Part shown: positions 44,306 through 55,500 of the stretch, piece after piece | Numbering within the stretch: the first letter of the stretch is position 1 | Layout: every line of letters begins with the position of its first letter | From: Distichodus sexfasciatus | Taxonomy: Eukaryota > Chordata > Actinopteri > Characiformes > Distichodontidae | Length of the DNA: 64,000 nt | Assembly: GCA_032718565.1 (NCBI GenBank) | Contig: JAVGVS010000445.1 | Span: 186,001 to 250,000, forward strand | Reading direction: 5' to 3' | Program-made: the position numbers and the translations under genes | Notes under the pieces: model-generated | Told to the model about the DNA's origin: nothing | The model's database searches: none | Seen by the model: only the letters and a program-made list of their open reading frames with translations

Positions 44306-44362
44306 CAGTTAGGGAGTTGGCTCTATGATCAGAAGTCCCAATACAGTAAAGTGACGTATGAA
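44306..44362 (+). mobile_element. SINE-A head fragment
   Basis: TGTAACAGTTAGGGAGTTGG then CTATGATCAGAAGTCCCAAT and CAGTAAAG. The remainder is lost just before SINE-B begins at 44376. Confidence 0.6.
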
Positions 44363-44375
44363 GCATTTGATGTGT

Positions 44376-44700
44376 GGCGGCACAATGGCGTGGTAGTTAG
44401 TGCTGTCGTCTCACAGCAAGAAGGTCCTGAGCTCAATCCCCGGGCCGGTGGTGGGGTCTCACTGTGTGGAGTTTGTGTGCTCTCGCCGTGTTGGCATGGG
44501 TTTTCTCTGGGTGCTCTGAAAACACAGTTTAGGTTGATTTGTGACTCTAAATTTACACTATGGATGGAAATGTGAGTGTTTGTGCCCTGCGATGTGTTGG
44601 CGCCCACCCAGAATTGGGCCCTACTTCGCACCCATAGTTCCAGTATAGGTTCGGCGGGGATTAAGCAGTTCAAATAGGGTGAATGAATGAATGAATGAAT
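44376..44700 (+). mobile_element. SINE-B, full length
   Basis: tRNA-like head GGCGGCACAATGGCGTGGTA, B-box-like GAGCTCAATCCCC, GTGTGGAGTTTGTGTGCTCT, CCCTGCGATGTGTTGGCGCC, GGGATTAAGCAGTTCAAATA and a (GAAT)n tail. CATTTGA occurs on both sides (44364-44370, 44701-44707), a likely worn target duplication. Confidence 0.85.
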
Positions 44701-44777
44701 CATTTGACCATAACAAAGTCGTCTAACTTAAGTCATGAACTGCTGATTTCTTTACATTCCTTTCATTTAATCTATTC

Positions 44778-45116
44778 ATTCATTATCCAAACCGCTTTAT
44801 CCCTATTGGAGTCGCGGTGGGGACCCGCATCCCATCCTGGAAACTACAGGTGCAAGGTGGGGCCAACCCTGAGCACACACTCACACAATCACACTCTCAT
44901 TCACACCTTACGGGGCCAATTCAGAGTTGCCAGTTAACCTTTATTACATGTTTTGGACTGTGGGAAGAAACCAGAGCATCCGGAGAAAACCCACGTTAAC
45001 ATGGGGAGAGCATGCAAGCTCCACACAGAAAGGCCCTACGGCCGACCCTGGGATCGAACCCAGGACCTTCTCGCAGTGAGGCGGCAGCGCTGACCACTGC
45101 GTAACCGTGCTGCCCC
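44778..45116 (-). mobile_element. SINE-B, full length, 13-bp TSD
   Basis: Reverse orientation: ATTCATTATCCAAACCGCTT tail through GATCGAACCCAGGACCTTCT to head CCGTGCTGCCCC. Flanked by ATTTAATCTATTC (44765-44777) and ATTTAATCTACTC (45117-45129), one difference. Long duplications of this length are typical of LINE-mediated insertion. Confidence 0.9.
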
Positions 45117-45129
45117 ATTTAATCTACTC

Positions 45130-45619
45130 AATATGCCAAATATAAGACCGTTTAACCATAACCTTAACCTTTAGGCAGTTCCTCAAGAGCTATTAGCTAA
45201 AAACTTGGTGTAGCTTGATACTGTTGTTACCTTACAGCAAATCTCAAGTAAGAATACATTGGAAAACGTTAGCGCCGGTACAAATAACTGTTTACATGGG
45301 TTTTACAAACAAATTTCTTTCTAAGAAAGGTTGGTAAAAAAAAAAAAATCCTTCATTATTTACATCCTGCATTGATTTCTACAAGATGCTTCCAAACTCA
45401 AAGTCCAAAAAAGGAAGAGACTGGAGCAGTGTTGATCTTAGTGGAGGTCAGACGTTACAGCCACGATAACGTTCGCAAGTGTGGCATGATGACAATAAGG
45501 GAAGAGAGCAGGACTGTGTTCAACAGCTCGTGCTACGACTTGACTGTTCGTTTCTCACCGGCTCACCAATTTTATAGAATTTTTCAATAACAACAGCAAC
45601 GTGTGGCATTAAATCCTTC
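45130..45619. other. Unique DNA, nothing recognised
   Basis: A-run at 45337-45349. No gene or repeat partner. Confidence 0.3.
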
Positions 45620-45662
45620 CCTCTTCTCTCTCTCTCGTACCCTCTCTCTCTCTCCCTCTCTT
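45620..45662. repeat. (CT)n microsatellite
   Basis: CTCTCTCTCTC runs broken by GTACC. Confidence 0.85.
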
Positions 45663-46009
45663 TATACGGCGTATTAAGATTCCAGCGACTCCTCTCTTCT
45701 CCTTCAGTAAGGCAGAAAGCATTGTCAGGAAGTGGCAGACGTTAATGAATGGCAGGGTCACCTACCGCACTCAATTCCTAATGAGGGACGACGTTTTGGG
45801 TCTGGTCTCACTTATTACCGCGGGACGGCAGAACGCAGCCGCCTGACAGAGCTGATATCCACAAGCAGCTTGACTACTTTTTCAGTAGCTTTTATGTAGC
45901 AAAGCTACTTTAATGATGCTTGTGACAACTATTTTCAACTAGCAGGTGTTTGGTGTAGAACCGACAGAAGAATGGGAACAAGAATCTGTGGCCCTGTTTA
46001 AAAGTCAGA
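45663..46009. other. Unique DNA, conserved-element-like 45665-45830, then hAT-like end
   Basis: 45665-45830 is balanced and repeat-free. 45840-45905 (TTCAGTAGCTTTTATGTAGC, AAAGCTACTTTAATG) resembles the GTAGC-type hAT ends at 47680-47832. Confidence 0.3.
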
Positions 46010-46144
46010 ATCAAGGTTAAAGTCAATGTAAACTTTATCATCTCATCTTTGACTCCAATTTTACAGAGTATAAGAGAAAAGGTAATAAATAAATTGACTA
46101 AAAATATAAAGGTTAAGATATAACAGAGGTAGAAAAGAGACGGC
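46010..46144 (+). repeat. AACTTTATCATCT-type fish repeat fragment
   Basis: GAATCAAGGTTAAAGTCAAT and GTAAACTTTATCATCTC are close to the start of the 24728 repeat. Truncated. Confidence 0.5.
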
Positions 46145-46152
46145 ATTCAAAC

Positions 46153-46755
46153 TAGATGTGGCACGATGCCACGTTTTTATGTACGATTCGATACCGATAT
46201 TATTAATTTGGATATCTGCCGATACGATACAAATTTGATACAGTCTCTGAATCTTTTTTAAACAGAAAACAGATAAAATAACGTTTTAAAAATGTCTGAA
46301 TACATGACTGAGATTATTCTGTTATGCTTAAGAAAATACTTGACTTAAATTCAGTTTTCCAAACTAAAACAATGTAATAATTACACACGCATATGTATAT
46401 GCTAAAATATTTATTATTTAAATAACATCTTAAAAATTATTAGTTTAAACACCGTTGTGTAATTTAGTGATGGTCCCTAATATTGCGGCGCTAAAACCAT
46501 CAGGAACAGATTGTGAGCGAGAGCTTGTTGAGGAAATTAAACAGTGTAACGGTGTGATTTGCTTTTGGGGTTGTAGTGTGTTGCGTTGCTTGTTCTGCTC
46601 GTTGTCATATCAATATGTAGGAATTAGTGTGAATGTTGAACAGTAAACCAGCTTTACCGCAGTAACACCGACCCAATGTCACCGATACCCGATCCAGCTA
46701 TTTGAGTCGTTATCGGACCAATATCCCATCCACGTATCGGATCGGTGCGTCTTTA
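46153..46755 (+). mobile_element. hAT-type MITE with perfect 8-bp TSD
   Basis: Ends TAGATGTGGCACGATGCC and CGGATCGGTGCGTCTTTA form an imperfect inverted repeat with CGAT-rich subterminal DNA (CGATACCGATATTATTAA; CCGATACCCGATCCAGC). Flanked by identical ATTCAAAC at 46145-46152 and 46756-46763. 603 bp with no transposase frame. Confidence 0.9.
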
Positions 46756-46763
46756 ATTCAAAC

Positions 46764-47024
46764 CACAAAAAGTATCTTTATGAAGTCTAAGCTAACTATT
46801 TGAGGAATTCTGTAACAGGCAAATGTGGTAAAAGCAGTCAAGTGTAGGAAAACTACAGTTACAATCATAATTGTGTGATACAGTCATACTTTTGTGCGTT
46901 GAATGTGTGTAAGACCAGCAGCTGTTTAACATCATAGTTATAGTCATAGAGATAGTATTAATGTAGCACGGATGTGTTTGTCCATGTAGCAGCATGTGCG
47001 TTATAAAACAGTGATGACTTTTAA
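46764..47024. other. Short unique interval
   Basis: Nothing recognised. Ends with the TAA target of the next element. Confidence 0.3.
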
Positions 47025-47656
47025 GACCTTATCCACACGGGTGTTAGAATCTTGGATAAATGAACGCGCTCTGAACGCCCTACGTGTTTTTGTTGTGTTT
47101 TATAGCTGCGCTTGATTGACTTCGGTGAGGCATTACATTAGCGTTGGTTTGACGCTGTTTGGTGTGTTTACCTGTGAGCGCAGTAATTGCTATCCAAAAT
47201 GTTTACCTGTGGTTCGTCTTTGTGGGTAGTTCTGCACTGAGTTCATGAAAAATGCTTCCCTATGCTTCATTAAAACTGAGCCTCGGCCTTCTTCTGTTAA
47301 AAATCCTCCTGATACGGTGACGTAGACGGGAGAAGACAAAAAGGCCACCGTCGATATTGGCTTCACCATAACACTCACTGTATTCTGCTAAAGAGACGTC
47401 CCATGGTACTGCTCTCTGCTCCACTTCCTGCGTCGGCTGGGCTGGATCGGTGTCCTCAGACATTTTCAAAATGCGGTTTCTTCTGCATTTTCCATATCAC
47501 AACACTTTTGGACACGTCAGGATTTCGGCAGAAATTGGCGCCAAGAAAATTGCTTATTTGCGCAGGTCACGAACGCCTGTGTGGATGCTCTGACTCGCTC
47601 CAATGGGTCACCTGGTGCCACAAATGCCTGATTCAGACCCCCGTGTGGACTGGCCC
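47025..47656 (-). mobile_element. PIF/Harbinger-like MITE, TSD TAA
   Basis: Ends GACCTTATCCACACGGG and CCCGTGTGGACTGGCCC are inverted; TAA flanks at 47022-47024 and 47657-47659. A 3-bp TWA duplication with such ends is typical of PIF/Harbinger. It is the intact reverse-oriented partner of 10247-11635. Short frames only. Confidence 0.8.
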
Positions 47657-47679
47657 TAACAGACAGAACTTTTGAATGT

Positions 47680-47832
47680 AACTTACGCAACCCAAAAAAC
47701 CAAAACACTTTCTTGTAGTGCAGCTAACTACTATATTAAAACAGGAGTTTGTAGTGGAGCTTAGATTCTTTAAGTCAGAAGTAGCTTGTAGCTTAAAAAG
47801 CTACCATTTAAAAGCAGATTCCCCAACGCTGC
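47680..47832. repeat. hAT right-end fragment
   Basis: GTAGTGCAGCTAACTACTAT, GTAGCTTGTAGCTTAAAAAG and the terminus GATTCCCCAACGCTG, a standard fish hAT end. Left part missing. Confidence 0.5.
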
Positions 47833-49437
47833 CGAATGACCACGAACCAAACTGCACGGCCAGCCTGCTGACCGCGAAGCGCGAAATGACGAGTGTAAAT
47901 TGAAGCTGTGGCGCTGATGAGCGGCGTTCTCCTGGGTGAGTTGGGGAAGTGGGGTGTGAAAGGAGACACTTGTTATTGTTGTTGGGACGAGGTTCAGTGG
48001 AGTGCTGAAATCCTGTTAGCTCTAAATTACTGTGGATGAGCTGAGCATGAAGAGACAGGATTATTTGTGCTAACATGGTGATGGAAATTAAAGGATGTGA
48101 AGGTTTTGGAGTTTTGAAGCCTCGAAGCATGAAGTCTCATCTGGAAGAGCGGGGATCATTTTTTGGGCTCTGCCACTTCTTTGCCCAGTTTCTGCAAATG
48201 AAGAGTCTGGTTCCAAAACGTTTAAATTCACAATTGTTAAATTGAGGAAAAAAAATAATAAAATCCAAAAAAAGTGGGTTGCATGAACCATTTTTTTCTG
48301 TTTCAAACTGCAATATTTCAGTATGAGTTTGTAACAACATAAAATTTGATTTGATTTTTATACATTTATTAAACAAACACATACATATTTTTTGCCAAAA
48401 TGCAATATGTCCATGACACGTTTTCCCCCAAAATGCTATAAATCCACTTTAGCAATAAAAACTCACGTTCTGTATGAAAATGAGCAAAAATATAACACTT
48501 AAAAAATAGGGGAAATTAAGTATACGCATGACAAGCCCCAAACTTGGACATGACTTATATTGGAACACAGCAACTTGCATTCATCTGGTTCCCACGCGTT
48601 AAAACGAGCACTGGCCCATCGATACTGTCAAAGTTATTCATTTAATCATTGCTAAAAGACAACAGAGTTCACTCACAGGACACTGCCATGACAGTTTGCG
48701 TCTTGAAATGGTGCGCTGTGATTCGTCGAATGGAAATGTCAGGTTCTGCTGAAAATCAGGACTGGCATTTGTTGCAGTTTGGGAACAAAGGGAAGAAACA
48801 CGGTGGATATCACATTTTGTATAAAACTGATTCTCAAACTTTGAATAGTGACCAAATGCAGAGCTTATTTTGGCAGTAACACGATTTTTTTTTTAAATAA
48901 TTGGCGATTATCGCGTTTTGGAACCAAACTCAAATTTCTGCAAACGTTTTGACTAATAGCTCTTTTGGGAAATACTTAAAAATCAATTTCATGCCTGTCA
49001 AAGTGTTGCATCTTTGGCATATTGAGTTGATTGAATTAAAAAAATGGGAACAAATCACTAGTTCATGCCATAAGTTGATCTAATGATTCATACGTAGGTC
49101 AGTGTGTGGATACAGCAACTGCTCTGAAAATGAGAGGCAGGAAGCATTAGGAAGCTCCTGGAGAACTGTTCCTCAAGACTATGCTAAAAACTAATGAAAG
49201 TTTTTCTCTTTAGAAGCAAAATAAGAAGAAATTTCAATAACCAAATTTTTCTGATCAAAACTTAGATCAATCAACGTTCAACCAACTACTGAACATCAAA
49301 CCTCTCATTACAAATGATTCAGAGTGACTTACAGCAGAGCTTTGTAGTCCACGAATGTTCTTCAATCTGTAAAACTAGACTTAAATCAACAATTGTCATC
49401 CAAGTAAGTTATCGCCAGCTGAGTTATACACCTTTAC
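47833..49437. other. Unique DNA, AT-rich in the centre
   Basis: No repeat partner found. Frames at 47801-48382 and 48649-49083 are short and unsupported. Confidence 0.3.
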
Positions 49438-49620
49438 GGTTGGCAGCATAACGGTTAGGGCGTTTGCTTCGTGATCAGAAGGTCGTCAGTTCGACTGTCC
49501 CCAAACACTGCTCCCCGGGTGCTGCCTATGTCAGCTGCTCACTGCTTCTTTACGGATGGGTCAAATGCACATTTGCTTGTGGTGCTGTGTTCACAATAAC
49601 AAATAATCACTCACTTTCAC
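49438..49620 (+). mobile_element. SINE-A with internal deletion
   Basis: TTGGCAGCATAACGGTTAGG head and GAAGGTCGTCAGTTCGACTG (B-box) jump directly to CCCCAAACACTGCTCC. The GGTAAAGGTACC...GAGCAAGGTACC section, about 45 bp, is missing. The body and the GTTCACAATAACAAATAATC tail follow. Confidence 0.85.
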
Positions 49621-50470
49621 CTCAACATCTTGTGTCTTCCTCTTCATTCGAGTGTCGGTGGTTGGAGACGAGCAGCACTTGTACTTGCTCTGAGAGGATG
49701 AGAAGTGACGCTGCATGATCAGCGCTAATAAGTAAGGAGGTCTAGTTCCATTCTACATCACGAGGGCGAGTGTTAAGGACTTGAACCTGATGCGAGCGGT
49801 CGCAGTTCCACGGAAAATTTAGGAACATTGTAAACGAGTCTTTCTGAATCAGTTGAAGAGGTGTTGTTGCCTTCAGTGGTAATCCTGGCGTTAGTAACTG
49901 AGTAGCGTTAGTGGTGAGAACGTGAGGACTGATCGCTCTAATGTTGTAAAGAAGATATCGACAGGTTGTGGAAAGGTCGCCAATATGTGAAGAGAACGAC
50001 TGTTCACATATCATTTACTTAGGGATGTTGTCATAGTGATGCTGTGATTGAACCTGATCTAAAACAAAACATGAGCGTTCAAGAACATTTTCCAATGACG
50101 ACTAAACAGTTCTTATTCTGTAAAAACTGAGTAGTCTTACACTGAGATTGATTCATTTAGGTTTAGTGCCTGATTTGGATTACAGTTTATTTTCTTCCAG
50201 ATTCTGTCAGGCTTTTTGTTCCCTCACATCTCACAAACGCTAGAATAGGTTGAAACTGAGGAAATTTGAAGGTCAGGGCAACACCTCAGCCAAGACTGAC
50301 TGAAACAGAGGTCAAGAGCGGTTTTCCCATCTGGCAACCCTCATTACAAGGGCTGGTGTGGCACAAATGGATCATTAGGGGGCCATGCAGTGGAACGCTG
50401 CGTGGTACCCTATTGTTATTGTGCCGATTTTTTTTTTTTTGTTCTGCCTTAAAACGCGTTGTGGAGGAAA
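49621..50470. other. Unique DNA, nothing recognised
   Basis: T-run at 50427-50440. No gene supported. Confidence 0.3.
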
Positions 50471-51500
50471 AACGGTATTTGAATCCCAAGACACTCTTCT
50501 TTAATTATTATCGAGCACAATTTTAATTTAGGTCTTCATATTTATGTAATATGCAAATAAATGGGCTCGGCTTGGCGTAGGACTGCAAACCCATACACAG
50601 TGTCATAGAAATTCCACTTTGCCCATATTTTAACAGTTTAAACCTCACATACTATTCAGGAAAAAAAAATGATTGCATCACTCTACCACTTGGTGGCGCT
50701 AATAAGCTATTATGCGTTTTCCATAATAACTTTTGAATCGTAGCTCCGATTCTTAAAAATCTTATACCATCTTATTTCTTAGGTCAAGACGAATCTTAAT
50801 AAACCCTCGTATCTATTTTTCCCATATTGGATTTTTCTTTAATCGGCATAACTAGTCAACTAGATCCTGGATTTTTATCCAATCTGCATGTAACTGGTAT
50901 TATTTGAATCCCAAGACATTCTTCTTTAATTATTATCGAGTATATTTTTAATTTAGGTTTTCATTTGGCTGTATTTTTTTAAATAAATGTGCTCGGCTTC
51001 GTATAGTAATGCAATGCCACACACTGAATATCATAGAAATCTAGCTCTGAGTGAGCTACCGCTAATTTTCATAATATGAAATCGTATTATTTAAATCTCA
51101 GCATATTCTTCTTTAATAGTTATTGAGCACATTTTTCATTTACCTATTCATATGGCTATATTATGCAAATCAATACTTTGAAACAAATTCAGCAAGACTT
51201 ATGTTTGAATAAGGAAACTTTACTATAATTTACAGTTTTTAGACACTCTCTTATAGTAATTATTAAGCCCATTTTCAGGTATTTCTTTATATTGCTGCAA
51301 AGCTTCACTTCAAAGTTGATATCCCACTTATTGGCGCCATAATAAACTATTTTAAAGCTAGCCTAATAAATTTTGAACCGTAAATACGTAGAAAAAAAGA
51401 TGAAAGATATCAAATCTCAACATATATGTACTTCAATTTATAAAAAAACTGATAAAGCTGCAAACTGCATGGCCCCCGTAATCACTGCTTGCAGTTATAT
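50471..51500. repeat. Diverged dispersed/tandem repeat cluster
   Basis: TTTGAATCCCAAGACA(C/T)TC TTCTTTAATTATTATCGAG recurs at 50477 and 50904, with a weaker copy at 51091. GGTGGCGCTAATAAGCTATT and TTTTGAATCGTAGCTC (50693-50746) reappear as GGCGCCATAATAAACTATTT and TTTTGAACCGTAAATACG (51334-51386). The segment ends CTGCATGGCCCCCGTAATCA. Probably an old inserted element; family not identified. Confidence 0.6.
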
Positions 51501-51943
51501 TTTTAAGATAACGTTAATGATGCTGATGTGAACAAGGTGGCATGACACACGGTGCACTGAACACTGCTGTAGCTGTGGGACAGACATATCATGGGAATAT
51601 ACACACTGGAACTGGACCTTTAATTGATGGGAAAAGGTTTGTTCAATTTCTGCTGTGGACGACTCAATGTGTGTGTATCTTTTATTTTGGGTAAGAAATG
51701 TTAAGCATGAGCAAAATAAGGGCCTGTTTACACATATCTAGTTTCATAAACGTTTACATGACATTCGGTTATAAAAAAATCTCCAAACACACTAGAACTC
51801 GTCACCCACCCACCACTGTTGCTGACCCGCAGCTGATTATTGTTGTCATGGTTACCATAGTCAGTTGTACTATGTAAAGAATTTATGGTATTTAAAACAT
51901 ACGCACAATAGAACAAACACGCCAACATTTTAAGAAAATGATT
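51501..51943. other. Unique DNA, nothing recognised
   Basis: No gene or clear repeat. The 80-codon minus frame (51728-51970) runs into the next array. Confidence 0.3.
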
Positions 51944-52435
51944 TTTGGAATTCTGACTTATTAAGGGCAAATTCTGACTTTTTATCTAGGAATTCTGACT
52001 TTTTGACTTGGAATTCTGACCTTTCATCTTGGAATTCTGAATTATTAAGACCAAATTCTGACTTTTTGTTTTGGGAATTCTGACTTTTTATCTTGGAATT
52101 CTGACTTATTAAGGCCAAATCCTGACTTCTTATCTTGGAATTCTGACTTTTTGTCCTGGAATTCTGACCTTTTGTCTTGGAATTCTGACTTACTAAGGCC
52201 AAGTCCTGACTTTTTATTTTGAAATTCTGACCTTTTATCATGAAATTCTGACCTTTTATCATGAAATTCTGACTTTTTATCTCAAAATTCTGACTTTTTA
52301 TCTTGGAATCCTGACTTTTCATCATGGAATTCTGACTTTTTATCTCCAAATTCGGACTTTTTATCCAAGAATTCTGATTAATTATGTCAAAATTCTGACT
52401 TAATAAGTCAGAGTTCTGACTATTTACATTGGACT
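51944..52435 (+). repeat. 21-bp minisatellite (GGAATTCTGACTTTTTATCTT)
   Basis: About 23 units of 21 bp, mostly in register. Every third position is conserved enough for the minus strand to stay open for 139 codons (51930-52349) as Lys-Ser-Gln-Asn-rich heptads. There is no start context, composition or flanking exon to support translation. Confidence 0.95.
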
Positions 52436-53353
52436 CTGAAAGATGTTGGATGTCGTTGGGAAGTGTAGATGTCTTCCAAGGAAGGAGTAGTTATTAAGTG
52501 TATAGAACACAGAATAAGGAAAAGTCCTGACATCATTGTGCCAGACATAGAGGATTTAAATAAATAACCAACTGTACTGCAGCTCTACTGTACATCTTGA
52601 CAAAAACTTTTTGAAATTCATCTGAGACTGGGAGACTCCTGTTGTAGTTTGTGTCACAGCTCAGTCCCGCTCTTGACCCATATTAGCAGTGACAGCAGAG
52701 ACGAGTCGTATTAAAGCACCGGGGCTTTACTGCTCTCGGTCTGACAGCGCTGAGGATCTCCAGGGGCCCCTCGGAAGGTCACGGGGTCTGATCGAGGCCC
52801 CGGTCGCCACGACGACGACCGTGATGACCGCGACTATGACGACCGCTCAGCCCTCGGGGGCACGACAGCAAAGGCCGATACATCTTCAGATGGAGAGAGA
52901 GACCAATGTCAATACTTCCTGCACTCAGCGGAGACATTTTCAGTACAAAATCATAGTATATTTACTGTAAAAATCACAATACGTTACACAATACTGTAAA
53001 GTATTTGATATTCATAAGAAAAATGATCTTTTATTTTGCAGCGCTTTGCTGTACTCCAGCTATGCTTCATAAAGAAAAGATGAAAGAAAAGATGAAAAAT
53101 GAGATTTTATTAAAACATTTTTATGCACTGTAATTAGGGGCCAGCAATTCTCTTATCTATTCCTGATTTTTTGAGTGTGAAAAAAGTAGTTCTACGCAGT
53201 CTTCGGCACCAAAAGCACAAATTTTGTTTTTCCCGAAAGGATGTCTGCACAAGACTGTGAACATCAACACATTCATATTCATATTCCGAGTTTTCATTAT
53301 GCAGAGACATTCTAAAGCTCAGTACTATAAAGAAAAGTAAGGTTAGTGCAGGT
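52436..53353. other. Unique DNA with GC-rich block 52690-52900
   Basis: 52690-52900 is strikingly GC-rich for this window, with CGACGACGACC and GACCGCGACTATGACGACC triplet runs. The 93-codon plus frame (52689-52970) includes a Thr-rich PVATTTTVMTATMTTAQ stretch and is preceded by TATTAGCAG, a plausible splice acceptor. It could be an exon or a CpG island. I do not recognise it. Confidence 0.3.
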
Positions 53354-53700
53354 TGTCACGCACACTGCGTAACACGACCGGCACTAGGACCCGGGGGTGG
53401 TTGGTCGCGGTTCAGGGAGTATAAAAGGAGTCGATTCCTTGCGGCGAATCGCTCAGTCATTAAGTCACCGGCCCAACTCTGATTCAGTTCAGCTTCAACT
53501 GTGAGTACTCCAGTTATTTGGTTATCTCCTCGATTGAGCGCGTGTCTGTTTAGAACGTGGAATCCTTGCTCTCTTAGTGAGAGACTTCTTAGAGTAAACT
53601 GCGTGGCCATCCTGCCTACTCGCGCTCCAATCCGCGTTTGCGTTAACCACCACGCTACAAGGGCTAATGGCTAACGGCTAGCATCTCTGCCATATCCTAA

Positions 53701-54672
53701 TGTCATGACCCCCCCGGACTTTAGCCATACAAGCCCCTGGACTTTTGTTAAGCGGCCAGCAGATGCCGCCATTGTTCAGTGTTCTGTTCTGTCTTGTGCT
53801 CTATGTCAGTCAGAGTCTTTGTCCCACCTTCCCATTGTCTCTCACTGGTAGATCACTGTTCATTAGTGTGTGCACCTGGTTCTTGTTTGCTTTGGTCCAG
53901 CCGCCTGTTTTGATTTGTTGTCACTTCATTGGTTTTCCTTGATTATTTTCTGATTGCTTTTTAATTGGCTCCCCTTTGTTTCATTGATCCAACCCCTCGT
54001 TTCTGTTTTAGGATTTAAGCTCAGTTCTGCCAGTGTTTCTTGTTGGTCCACCCTCACACTACCCTTCCCATGTCGGCGTGCTTCATTTGTGTGTTCCAAG
54101 TCTAAGTTCCAAAGAAAGTGTTCTGTTTGGTTTTTGGCCCTCGTGCCGGTTCATGTTCTGTGTTTTTTTTGTGAGTATCTGTTAGTGATGGGCACATGAA
54201 GCTCCGAAGTGTGTATCAAGTATGAGGGGGCATGGCAGACAAAGCCCCGCTTCGAGGCGTGTATCGTTTAAGCAGAAAACCACGTGACCAATAACAAACG
54301 AAGCCTCGGTTCGTTACGTCAGCGTTTCATCCCAAGTGTCGCTTCCTGTATAAATGGGTGTGAATCCCGCCGGCGCTTCGTGGGTTGTTTTGTTGGAGAG
54401 TGTATGAGCGAGTATCGGACAGAATTTTTCTTTTGTTTATTTTTTAACACTTGATGAAACGCTGACGTAACGAACCGAGGCTTCGTTTGTCATCGGTCAT
54501 GTGGTTTTCTGCCAAACGATACACGCCTCCAAGCGGGGCTTCGTCTGCCACGCCCCCTTATACTCGATACGTGCTTCGGAGCCTCGCCTTCAGATAGCCC
54601 ATCACTAGTATCTGTTAATAAATGGCTTGCACCGTGACCTCGCCTCATGTCATGCCGACACCAAACGTGACA
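53701..54672 (+). mobile_element. Solo LTR (family 2), nested, TSD CCTAA
   Basis: TGTCATGACCCCCCCGGACT at the left, CCAAACGTGACA at the right. CCTAA flanks at 53696-53700 and 54673-54677. AATAAA at 54617-54622. Same family as 8650-9177, sharing GCGGCCAGCAGATGCCGC and the last ~55 bp. About 540 bp long once the hAT at 54183 and one duplicate are removed, matching the 528-bp sister. Confidence 0.92.
54183..54607 (+). mobile_element. Palindromic hAT MITE with perfect 8-bp TSD
   Basis: TAGTGATGGGC...GCCCATCACTA ends. GTATCTGT flanks at 54175-54182 and 54608-54615. Nearly the whole element is a hairpin: about 160-bp arms (54183-54345 and 54445-54607) are mutually inverted, including CGAAGCCTCGGTTCGTTACG and its complement, around a ~100-bp loop. 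No coding capacity. Confidence 0.93.
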
Positions 54673-54691
54673 CCTAATCAGATCACTGACA

Positions 54692-55257
54692 CAGGTGGAA
54701 ACACTTCTTTATCCATTTGGAATCCGTCTGGATATAGAATAAAGAATTTTGATAAATAATGCATTTTTCCATATTTATTTTTTACTCTAAAACATAATAT
54801 AATGGGAAAAATATTTTCTTACTAGTGAAAATGAAGAAATACTGAAGTTTTGGCAGTTTTTAAGCATTTGGACTCATTTTGGCCTGTAACTCATTTTTGG
54901 CTCATTTCTGGAAGAGAAGTACATTTTTGCCATATGAGAGCCGTGGCACAACGGTGCTGCGGACGCGCGACAGGAGTAAATAAGTAGAGCGCTGGTTGTT
55001 TTTGTTATTTATCAGCTAAAATATATTGTCTAACAAATGGGAAGATTTAACTGAACTGGAACATTTTAATAAATGTTGGACTCTATGAGAGTTGTGCGTA
55101 CTGACAAACGCAGCGTGTATGTTTACATCGCAAAAAATATCATTTATGCGTCACGATTCCTCGTGGTTGAAGGTTAAGCCGCAGAGAGTTTGATGTAATG
55201 TTCCGACACGCAAAACTTATAGGGTTAACCCAACTATACAGTTGACCTGACACAGAA
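54692..55257. other. Unique DNA, AT-rich
   Basis: Nothing recognised beyond the LTR target duplication at its left edge. Confidence 0.3.
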
Positions 55258-55500
55258 CCAGTTGAAGACCCCTGTCACAACCCATGTCATAAGGACATTG
55301 CTTAGTGAATTTTCTGGTTACAGAATAAAAATTCTAGTTAAAATGAACGTCCCGGTTGTAACTATGGCTGCATGATCTGTGATCCATGTCCAATCTGTGT
55401 GCAAAGTGAAGCAACGTAGAAAATTTGATGGGATGCGAATGGCGTGGCGAATCGTGATGCACCGAGATGACGCAGCGAATCGTTGACATGATAATCGCCG
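55258..55500 (+). repeat. DNA-transposon-like fragment (ATCGAATCG family)
   Basis: Parallels 235-435: CCAGTTGAAGACCCCTG, AAATTCTAGTTAAAATGAAC, GTCCCGGTTGTAACTATGG, then AAGTGAAGCAACGTAG and a GCACCGAGATGACGCAGCG/ATCG block. Confidence 0.6.

Larger units (their letters stand above)
53354..54691 (+). mobile_element. Solo LTR (family 4), outer, TSD CAGGT
   Basis: Begins TGTCACGCACACTGCG and, after the nested LTR, ends CAGATCACTGACA. CAGGT flanks it exactly (53349-53353 and 54692-54696). A TATAAAAG box at 53420-53427 fits an LTR promoter. Removing the inner LTR and one CCTAA leaves about 361 bp. No internal retroelement region. Frames here are not genes. Confidence 0.85.

Noticed and set aside
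51930..52349. 139-codon heptad-repeat frame
   Set aside because: Artefact of a 21-bp minisatellite; no start, splice or domain support.
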